The notes below the pieces were generated by a model that did not search any database, was not told the DNA's origin, and saw only the letters and a list, made by a program, of their open reading frames with translations. Shown here piece by piece: positions 7,319 through 12,924 of a stretch of 12,924 bases of DNA. The first letter of the stretch is position 1. Every line of letters starts with the position of its first letter. This stretch comes from an uncultured bacterium (GTDB lineage Bacteria; Fidelibacterota; Marinisomatia; Marinisomatales; UBA1611). The position numbers were made by a program, and so were the translations under genes. The stretch is taken from the NCBI GenBank assembly GCA_938092125.1, contig CALKMQ010000010.1, positions 1 through 12,924 on the forward strand, given 5' to 3'.

Positions 7319-8572
7319 ATGAATAATAGTGTAGATAATGAAATAGTTGCAGGTTTAGACATTGGATCAGAAAATATATTGTGTTCTATTGGCTCAATCG
7401 ATAAAGACAATACAAGCATCAAACTGCTGGGGTTGGGAATTGCCCCTGTACTTGATAGCTTCAAAAAAGGATCGATTACAGATCGTAATTCCCTAATTGA
7501 GCAGCTTGAGATAGCAGTAAATGAAGCAGAGATAATGGCGGGAAGAAAAATCAATAGTGCATATATGGCAATAACTGGTGATCACATTAGATGCATGAAT
7601 ACTCAAGGTGCAATTGCATTAAATAGAAACAAAACAAATGGCACAAATGATAATAAACCAATATCATTATATGATATTCAAAGGGTACTAGAACTCACTC
7701 AAGGCATTGCTCTTCCACCGGATAGGGATATATTACACACTATTCCTCAAGAGTTTATAGTTGATACATTAGAAAAGATAGATAATCCAATTGGATTAAC
7801 TGGAAAAAGATTGGAAGGCCATGTTCACCTTGTAACTGCTTCTACAACAGCTATGAAGAACTTAATAGAATCAGCAGAAGAATTAGGCATAAACATCAAC
7901 GGCCTAGTCTTCAAGCCTCTAGCATCTGCTATGCCAGCACTAACAAAAGATGAAATAAAACTAGGCGTTTCTATTATTGATATTGGCTCTACTACTACAA
8001 GTATTGCAGTTTATAATGAAGGATCAATTCGACATTCAGCAGTAATCCCAATCGGTTCTTCAAGTATCACAAATGATATAGCAGTTATGCTGAGAATAAG
8101 CATCGAAAAAGCAGAAGAAATAAAAATTAAGTATGCATCTGCAAAATCGTCACTAAGTTCAGAAAAACTTGAATTTGAAGTATCTTTAAATGAAGAAAGT
8201 CAAATGATATCTGAAAATGAATTGTCTCAGTATGTTGAGGCAAGAATGGAAGAGATTTTTCAATTAGCACATAATGAAATTAAAAGAGCAGGTATAGATA
8301 ATAACCTAACATACGGAGTAGTGCTAACCGGTGGAGGCGCTCAATTAAGGAATATTATTCCATTAGCAAATGAACTTTTAAATATGCCAGTAAGACTAGG
8401 CAAGCCAGAGAACTATTTAAGCGGCAATAAAGATTTTGCAGATGATCCTGTTCATTCGACTGCCTTGGGACTATTATTATGGCCTATATTATCAAACGAA
8501 CAAAAAACATTACAACATAATACAATCCCATGGTGGGATAATATTAAACAATTTTTTAAAGAATTATTTTAA
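7319..8572 (+). CDS. ftsA: Cell division protein FtsA, actin-like FtsZ membrane anchor
   Basis: FtsA is an actin-fold ATPase that tethers FtsZ filaments to the inner membrane and recruits later divisome proteins. The 417 residues show the phosphate-1 motif AGLDIGSENI (Asp14), the FtsA-specific 1C region with AYMAITGDHI and DRDILHTIPQEFIVD, phosphate-2 IIDIGSTTTSIAV (Asp221) and the adenosine motif LTGGGAQLRNI (Gly338-340). The last 15 residues, IPWWDNIKQFFKELF, form the conserved amphipathic membrane-targeting helix, so the protein is complete. The ATG is 7 nt after ftsQ and preceded only by caaaaaa, with no Shine-Dalgarno, unlike ftsZ. This may keep FtsA well below FtsZ, as is known in other bacteria; that is an inference here. 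Confidence 0.97.
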   Translation: MNNSVDNEIVAGLDIGSENILCSIGSIDKDNTSIKLLGLGIAPVLDSFKKGSITDRNSLIEQLEIAVNEAEIMAGRKINSAYMAITGDHIRCMNTQGAIALNRNKTNGTNDNKPISLYDIQRVLELTQGIALPPDRDILHTIPQEFIVDTLEKIDNPIGLTGKRLEGHVHLVTASTTAMKNLIESAEELGININGLVFKPLASAMPALTKDEIKLGVSIIDIGSTTTSIAVYNEGSIRHSAVIPIGSSSITNDIAVMLRISIEKAEEIKIKYASAKSSLSSEKLEFEVSLNEESQMISENELSQYVEARMEEIFQLAHNEIKRAGIDNNLTYGVVLTGGGAQLRNIIPLANELLNMPVRLGKPENYLSGNKDFADDPVHSTALGLLLWPILSNEQKTLQHNTIPWWDNIKQFFKELF

Positions 8573-8582
8573 TCCACAAACC

Positions 8583-8590
8583 AAAGGAGA
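8583..8590 (+). promoter_or_regulatory. Strong Shine-Dalgarno sequence of ftsZ
   Basis: AAAGGAGA, with the GGAG core ending 7 nt before the ATG at 8597, is the best ribosome site in the window. It sits in a 24-nt spacer after ftsA, so ftsZ can initiate independently of upstream translation. Confidence 0.85.
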
Positions 8591-8596
8591 ATAAAC

Positions 8597-9784
8597 ATGT
8601 TATTCGAATTCGATAGTTTATCAGAACAAAAAGCAAACTTAAAAGTAGTTGGTGTCGGAGGCGCAGGCGGAAATGCCGTCAATCGTATGATTACTTCTGG
8701 AATGGCAGGAGTAGATTTTATAGCAATTAATACGGATGCTCAGGACCTAGAAAACAACCCAGCAGAACACAAAATACAAATTGGGAAAAACTTAACAAAA
8801 GGATTGGGTGCCGGAGCAAATTCTAACGTTGGTAGAAATGCTGCTGAAGCCGATAGTGAAGTTATTCATAGTCTACTAGAAGGAGCCGACATGGCTTTTA
8901 TCACAGGTGGAATGGGCGGAGGAACGGGTACAGGTGCAGCACCAATGATTGCTCAAATATCAAGAGAGCTCGGTATTTTAACAGTTGGCATTGTAACATT
9001 ACCATTTAAGTTCGAAGGCCCGAAAAGACACGCTAGAGCATTGGAAGGTATTGCAGAAATGAAAAAATCATGTGATACACTCATTGCTATACCGAATCAA
9101 AAATTATTATCTGTAGTTGATAAATCAACGACTCTTCCTGAAGCTTTTGAGATGGCAGATGGTATACTCCATCAGGCAGCAAAAGGAATATCAGATCTAA
9201 TAAATGTGCACGGTATGATAAATTTAGATTTTGCGGATGTTGAAACAGTAATGAAAAACATGGGTGAAGCAATTATGGGTACGGGTACTGCACACGGAGA
9301 GGAAAGAGCAGCCTTAGCAGCTCAGCAGGCAATATCTAGCCCGCTACTAGACAACGCATCTATAGCTGGAGCACAAGGAGTGCTGGTAAATATCACAGGC
9401 GGTGAAAATATCACTTTGCATGAGATTGATGAAGCAACTAGTATCATTCTTGAAGAAGCAGGCGAATCTGCAAATATAATTGTAGGGGCAGTTATAGATA
9501 AGAACATGACTGAAGATATTCAAGTCACTGTTATCTCAACTGGATTTGATGCTATGAATAAGAATACTATTTCGCAAGAAAAAATAGAAAAAGCGATACC
9601 AACTAGTGAATTACAAAATATGATTAATAAACCTCTTCATGCTGAGAAGGCTCAAGAACAAAAAACAGAATCAAAATCAAACGAAGAGGGTAAACTATTT
9701 TTTGATGGTACTAGTGAAACTCCATCAATTTATGAAAAAAGATTAGATGTACCAGCATTTCTTAGGAAAAGTCAAGATAGATAA
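8597..9784 (+). CDS. ftsZ: Cell division protein FtsZ, tubulin-like GTPase
   Basis: FtsZ polymerises into the Z-ring that marks the division site. The 395-residue protein has the full N-terminal GTPase: GVGGAGGNAVNRM, NTDAQDL, the tubulin signature GGGTGTGAAP (Gly107 to Pro116), FEGPKRHARA and the T7 catalytic loop NLDFADV (209-215, with Asp211 and Asp214 as the GTP-hydrolysing acids of the neighbouring subunit). The C-terminal polymerisation domain ends near ISTGFDAM. A charged, low-complexity linker of about 60 residues follows, then the conserved tail LDVPAFLRKSQDR, which binds FtsA and other partners. The ATG follows AAAGGAGA. It is the last gene of the dcw cluster here. No lpxC or other cluster gene follows; the next gene is convergent. 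Confidence 0.99.
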   Translation: MLFEFDSLSEQKANLKVVGVGGAGGNAVNRMITSGMAGVDFIAINTDAQDLENNPAEHKIQIGKNLTKGLGAGANSNVGRNAAEADSEVIHSLLEGADMAFITGGMGGGTGTGAAPMIAQISRELGILTVGIVTLPFKFEGPKRHARALEGIAEMKKSCDTLIAIPNQKLLSVVDKSTTLPEAFEMADGILHQAAKGISDLINVHGMINLDFADVETVMKNMGEAIMGTGTAHGEERAALAAQQAISSPLLDNASIAGAQGVLVNITGGENITLHEIDEATSIILEEAGESANIIVGAVIDKNMTEDIQVTVISTGFDAMNKNTISQEKIEKAIPTSELQNMINKPLHAEKAQEQKTESKSNEEGKLFFDGTSETPSIYEKRLDVPAFLRKSQDR

Positions 9785-9834
9785 ATTGCTGAAAAAATAA
9801 AATAAAAAAACTAAAAGCGTAAAATCATTGATGT

Positions 9835-9871
9835 AACTATTTAAATAGTTTTACCTTGAGCTTTAAGCTCA
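9835..9871. repeat. Two adjacent inverted repeats between convergent ftsZ and rpmB
   Basis: The first is a perfect 16-nt palindrome, aactatttaaatagtt (9835-9850), which contains the rpmB stop codon. The second is tgagctt-t-aagctca (9857-9871), in the last codons of rpmB. In RNA from either strand they could form two short hairpins. Reading from rpmB, a long T-rich run follows (complement of 9791-9811), about 25-40 nt further on. The stems are AT-rich or short, so a terminator role for either gene is only possible. No better terminator is visible in the 56-nt gap. Confidence 0.35.
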
Positions 9872-10077
9872 TTGATGACTTTTCTAATACCTTTTTTGTC
9901 GATGATTCTCATACCTTTTGTAGAAACACGTAGGGTTACAAAACGATTTTCATCGGAAAGCCAGAAACGTTTTTTTTGTAGGTTAACATTAAATCTTCTA
10001 CGAGATTTATTGTTAGCATGACTAACATTATTCCCGAACATTGGTTTTTTCCCTGTGACGTCACATACCCTACTCAT
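9841..10077 (-). CDS. rpmB: Large-subunit ribosomal protein bL28
   Basis: Protein L28 of the 50S subunit, 78 residues, the same length as the E. coli protein. It begins MSRVCDVTGKKPMFGNNVSHANN and contains RFVTLRVSTKGMRIIDKKGI, the family hallmarks. It has one cysteine, so it is the zinc-free form. The start (ATG at 10077-10075) is preceded by gagagag, a moderate ribosome site. No rpmG (L33), its frequent partner, follows; the gene runs towards ftsZ instead. From memory, the sequence is closer to proteobacterial L28 than to Bacteroidota L28, which differs from the impression given by some neighbours. Identity is certain. Confidence 0.98.
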   Translation of the reverse strand: MSRVCDVTGKKPMFGNNVSHANNKSRRRFNVNLQKKRFWLSDENRFVTLRVSTKGMRIIDKKGIRKVINELKAQGKTI

Positions 10078-10175
10078 TGTATCTCTCTCATTTCTTGTTA
10101 AAAATAATTTATTTTGTTAAATATTATTTAATATAAATTTGCCGTGGAAATTACATTTTCTTTTTTAATTCACAA
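10078..10175. promoter_or_regulatory. Divergent spacer, presumed promoters for rpmB and the Dus gene
   Basis: This 98-bp gap lies between the 5' ends of two divergent genes, so both promoters should be in or near it. It is extremely AT-rich (for example around 10096-10140), with many TATAAT-like and TTGTTA-like strings, so no single -35/-10 pair can be singled out. I see no riboswitch or L28 leader structure. Confidence 0.4.
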
Positions 10176-11156
10176 ATGAAAATCGGAAACATCAAAATCG
10201 ATATACCTGTTCTTTTGGCTCCTATGGCAGGTTACACTGATTATCCATTCAGAGTTTTATGTAAAAGGAATGGTGCTGGATTAGTTTATTCTGAATTTGT
10301 TTCTGCTGATGGAATAATACGCGAAAATATCCGAACGCTTGAAATGATTCATTTTAAAAAAGAAGAAAGGCCGGTGGGAATTCAGATATTTGGTAGTGAT
10401 CCACAAATAATGAATCAAGCTACAAAATATATTATTAATAATTTTAACCCGGATTTAATTGATATCAATTACGGTTGCCCTGTTCCAAAAGTTACAAAAA
10501 AAGGTGGTGGGTCCGCAGCGTTAAAAGACTTGTGTTTGATGGATGATATAACAATTGCAGTAGTTGAAGCAGCCTGCAAAACCCCCGTTACAGTAAAAAT
10601 GAGAGCTGGGTGGGATATGAACAGTATTATAATTAATGAAGCAGGACCTCGTTTAGAGCAGCTTGGAATTAAGGCCCTTACCCTGCACCCACGTACTACT
10701 GTTCAAAAATACAATGGTAGTGCAAATTGGGATTTAATAAAAAATTTGAAACAAATAGTTTCAATACCTGTAATTGGAAATGGTGATGTTAAAAATATAG
10801 ATGACATAAAAAAAATGTTTGAATACACTAATTGTGATGCGGTTATGATAGCACGCGCAGCTCAAGGTAATCCATGGATTTTTGATAAGGCCAAAGAACT
10901 ATTTAATAAAAATTATCAAAGCAAAAAAATATCATTGAAAAATATATCATCAATGTGCAAAGAACATTTTAGGCTTCTAACAAATGAAAAAGGTAACTCC
11001 ACAGGTATGAACCTTATGAGAAAACACTTTTCAAATTATTTAAAAGGGTTTCCTAACGCTTCAATATTTAGACAAAAGTTAGTAACTGCAAATTCCTACG
11101 AAAACATGACATTAGAATTGAACGAATTTGAAAAGTATGCAAATGAAGAATCTTAA
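10176..11156 (+). CDS. dusB: tRNA-dihydrouridine synthase, DusB-like
   Basis: FMN-dependent, NADPH-using enzyme that reduces specific uridines in the tRNA D-arm to dihydrouridine. The 326 residues carry the FMN-barrel motifs in order: APMAGYTDYPFR (15-26), PVGIQIFGSD, DINYGCPVPKV with the catalytic Cys101, KMRAGWD with the FMN-contacting Lys141, LTLHPRT with His171, IPVIGNGDV, and CDAVMIARAAQGNPWIF. The last of these and the length fit DusB (about 321 residues in E. coli) better than DusA or DusC, but the subfamily is assigned by eye. A helical C-terminal tRNA-binding domain follows. The ATG has no visible Shine-Dalgarno. There is no fis gene downstream, unlike the enteric dusB-fis operon; 88 nt separate it from pruA. 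Confidence 0.93.
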   Translation: MKIGNIKIDIPVLLAPMAGYTDYPFRVLCKRNGAGLVYSEFVSADGIIRENIRTLEMIHFKKEERPVGIQIFGSDPQIMNQATKYIINNFNPDLIDINYGCPVPKVTKKGGGSAALKDLCLMDDITIAVVEAACKTPVTVKMRAGWDMNSIIINEAGPRLEQLGIKALTLHPRTTVQKYNGSANWDLIKNLKQIVSIPVIGNGDVKNIDDIKKMFEYTNCDAVMIARAAQGNPWIFDKAKELFNKNYQSKKISLKNISSMCKEHFRLLTNEKGNSTGMNLMRKHFSNYLKGFPNASIFRQKLVTANSYENMTLELNEFEKYANEES

Positions 11157-11179
11157 TAAATTGATGATTTTTTTCTACA

Positions 11180-11208
11180 TTGTTTTCATTAAACTAGCAT
11201 CTTAATAT
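11180..11208 (+). promoter_or_regulatory. Candidate promoter of pruA
   Basis: TTGTTT (11180-11185) and TAATAT (11203-11208) are separated by 17 nt, which fits a sigma-70-type promoter 36 nt before the pruA ATG. The match to consensus is modest and the region is AT-rich, so chance is a real alternative. The 88-nt gap after the Dus gene does suggest a separate transcription unit. Confidence 0.25.
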
Positions 11209-11244
11209 TTCTCGAAAATTAATAAATTTACGGAATGCAAAATT

Positions 11245-12861
11245 ATGTCTATGAACAATATTATTAATGAGCCCGTAAAAGAGTATCTTCCCGGCTCTGA
11301 AGAAAAAAAATCTCTTCTTGAAGAATATAACAATCAGTCAAACAAAAAAATTGAAATACCAATTATTATTGGTGGTGAAAGAATTCTTACTGGAGATATA
11401 GGCCACTGTATTTCTCCTCATAATCATAAAAAAGTTTTAGCATCTTATCATAAAGCTGATAAAGAAACAGTTGATAAAGCTATAAAAAACTCCCTAGATG
11501 CGTGGAAAGATTGGTCAAATACTAAAATCGAAGAACGAACAACTATTTTTAGGAAAGCGGCTACTCTTCTTGCTGGGAAATGGCGTAACAAAATAAATGC
11601 GGCAACTATGTTGAATCAAAGTAAAAATGCACACCAAGCAGAAATAGATGCTGCATGTGAGCTCATTGATTTCTTTAACTTAAATTCATCCTTTGCAGAA
11701 AACATTAATTCTAAGCAAGATCTTATCTCCCCTAGTGATACGAAGAATTACCTTGAATATAGACCTCTTGAAGGTTTTGTCTTCGCTATAGCACCATTTA
11801 ATTTTACTTCCATAGCCGGTAATCTTCCATCTGCGCCAGCTTTAATGGGAAATGTTTCATTGTGGAAACCGGCTTCATCAGCAATTTTAGCATGCTACTA
11901 TTTAATGGAAATGTTCAAGGAAGCAGGTCTACCAGATGGTGTAATTAATTTTTTACCTGGTGATGGTAATGTTGTTGGTGGTCCAATTTTAGATCATCCT
12001 AAGCTTGCTGGTGTTCATTTTACTGGGTCTACTAAAACCTTTAATCACATCTGGAAAACAATTGGTTCAAAAATTGACAATTATAAATCCTACCCTAGGA
12101 TAGTCGGAGAAACCGGAGGTAAAGACTTCTGCCTGGCTCATAGTTCTTGTGATGAAGAAGTGCTTGTAACAGCCATGGTTAGAGGAGCATTCGAATATCA
12201 AGGTCAAAAATGTAGTGCTATGTCAAGGGCTTATATACCTACGTCAATTTGGCCGTCAGTTGAAAAAAAACTCATTAGTCAGCTTAATACAATTAAAGTA
12301 GGTCCTCCTAGCGACTTTACAAATTTCATGAATGCTTTAATTGATAAATCATCTTTTAAAAATATAGCTCAGTATATAGACTATGCTAAGAGCAATAGTG
12401 ATGCAGAAATCATTTTTGGTGGAGGATACGATGATTCAGTAGGGTATTTTATTGAACCAACAATAATTCTAACTTCAGATCCAAAGTTTAAAACAATGAC
12501 AGAAGAAATATTTGGACCAGTTCTTACAATATATGTATATGAACCTGAAAATTGGGAAGAAACGATACGGCTAGTTGATACAACTAGTGACTACGCTTTA
12601 ACCGGATGCATAATCGCTTCAGAAAAAAAAGTTATAAATGAAACTCAAAATAAACTCAAACACGCTGCTGGAAACTTTTACATAAATGACAAACCCACTG
12701 GCGCAGTAGTTGGACAACAACCTTTTGGCGGAAGTAGAAGGTCAGGAACGAATGATAAAGCTGGCTCTGAGCTCAATCTTATGAGATGGGTATCTGTAAG
12801 GACTATCAAAGAGAATCTTAATCCTCCAAAGGATTATAAATATTCTTTTTTAGAGAAATAA
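11245..12861 (+). CDS. pruA: 1-pyrroline-5-carboxylate dehydrogenase (glutamate-semialdehyde dehydrogenase)
   Basis: NAD-dependent aldehyde dehydrogenase that oxidises glutamate-5-semialdehyde, from proline or ornithine, to glutamate. The 538-residue length and the N-terminal NEPVKEYLPGS...IPIIIGG segment fit the long stand-alone ALDH4-like form known from mitochondria and some bacteria, not the PutA fusion. Active-site features are APFNFTSIAGNLP with the oxyanion Asn186, WKPAS, HFTGST, GETGGKDF with Glu289, and EYQGQKCSAMSRAY with the nucleophile Cys323; EEIFGPVLT, GNFYINDKPTGAVVGQQPFGG and SGTNDKAG follow. The ATG at 11245 has only a weak ggaa upstream; ATG 11251 is a possible alternative. 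A carbamate kinase gene starts 3 nt after the stop, pointing to an amino-acid catabolic operon. Confidence 0.95.
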   Translation: MSMNNIINEPVKEYLPGSEEKKSLLEEYNNQSNKKIEIPIIIGGERILTGDIGHCISPHNHKKVLASYHKADKETVDKAIKNSLDAWKDWSNTKIEERTTIFRKAATLLAGKWRNKINAATMLNQSKNAHQAEIDAACELIDFFNLNSSFAENINSKQDLISPSDTKNYLEYRPLEGFVFAIAPFNFTSIAGNLPSAPALMGNVSLWKPASSAILACYYLMEMFKEAGLPDGVINFLPGDGNVVGGPILDHPKLAGVHFTGSTKTFNHIWKTIGSKIDNYKSYPRIVGETGGKDFCLAHSSCDEEVLVTAMVRGAFEYQGQKCSAMSRAYIPTSIWPSVEKKLISQLNTIKVGPPSDFTNFMNALIDKSSFKNIAQYIDYAKSNSDAEIIFGGGYDDSVGYFIEPTIILTSDPKFKTMTEEIFGPVLTIYVYEPENWEETIRLVDTTSDYALTGCIIASEKKVINETQNKLKHAAGNFYINDKPTGAVVGQQPFGGSRRSGTNDKAGSELNLMRWVSVRTIKENLNPPKDYKYSFLEK

Positions 12862-12864
12862 TAA

Positions 12865-12924
12865 ATGCAAAATAAAACAATAATGATTGCTCTTGGTGGT
12901 AATAGTTTATCTCCTAAAGGAAGC
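12865..12924 (+). CDS. arcC: Probable carbamate kinase, N-terminal fragment cut by the window edge
   Basis: Only 20 codons are present: MQNKTIMIALGGNSLSPKGS. The motif xxALGGNxL at the extreme N-terminus is the phosphate-binding start of carbamate kinases, which make ATP from carbamoyl phosphate in the last step of arginine deiminase-type or related pathways. Other amino-acid kinases begin with a different glycine pattern (for example KxGG), so carbamate kinase is the best call, but the fragment is short. The ATG follows the tandem stop TAATAA that ends pruA, which implies co-transcription. A second in-frame ATG at 12883 would cut into the motif and is unlikely to be the start. Confidence 0.62.
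   Translation, partial: MQNKTIMIALGGNSLSPKGS

Noticed and set aside
7210..7554. Reverse-strand open frame of 114 codons across the ftsQ/ftsA junction
   Set aside because: It is antisense to conserved FtsQ and FtsA coding sequence, and its translation is a low-information Ser/Leu/Ile/Phe-rich string with no motif.
11157..11179. T-rich run after the Dus stop codon as an intrinsic terminator
   Set aside because: There is a stretch of T but no stable GC stem before it, so it cannot be supported as a terminator.

Overview
The window is a compact, AT-rich (roughly one-third GC by eye) piece of bacterial chromosome. It is made of core housekeeping genes plus the start of an amino-acid catabolism locus. 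I found no mobile element, CRISPR array, phage gene, tRNA or rRNA, and nothing I would call a new biological system.

Region 1 (1-9784, + strand) is the 3' part of a division and cell wall (dcw) cluster in the order mraY (5' end missing), murD, ftsW, murG, murC, murB, ftsQ, ftsA, ftsZ. These genes make the lipid-linked peptidoglycan precursor (MurB, MurC and MurD in the cytoplasm; MraY and MurG at the membrane), polymerise it at the septum (FtsW) and build the divisome (FtsQ, FtsA, FtsZ). Genes abut or overlap from mraY to ftsA, so one polycistronic transcript is likely. Three junctions (ftsW/murG, murG/murC, murB/ftsQ) share an identical 8-nt overlap. No ddl lies between murB and ftsQ. ftsZ is set off by a 24-nt gap and has the strongest Shine-Dalgarno sequence in the window.

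Region 2 (9785-11156): rpmB (ribosomal protein L28) lies convergent to ftsZ on the - strand and closes the cluster. A 98-bp divergent spacer separates it from a DusB-type tRNA-dihydrouridine synthase gene on the + strand.

Region 3 (11157-12924): a stand-alone long-form 1-pyrroline-5-carboxylate dehydrogenase gene (pruA) is followed after 3 nt by the first 20 codons of a probable carbamate kinase gene, which the window edge cuts. This pair suggests a proline, ornithine or arginine breakdown operon that continues past the window.

Organism: a Gram-negative-type, AT-rich, streamlined and probably free-living (perhaps marine) bacterium. From memory, FtsA, FtsZ, Dus and the long P5C dehydrogenase look like FCB-group or Marinimicrobia-like proteins, whereas L28 looks proteobacterial. 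Clear Shine-Dalgarno sequences before murG, murC and ftsZ argue against a typical Bacteroidota member. The phylum is an inference that needs a tree.
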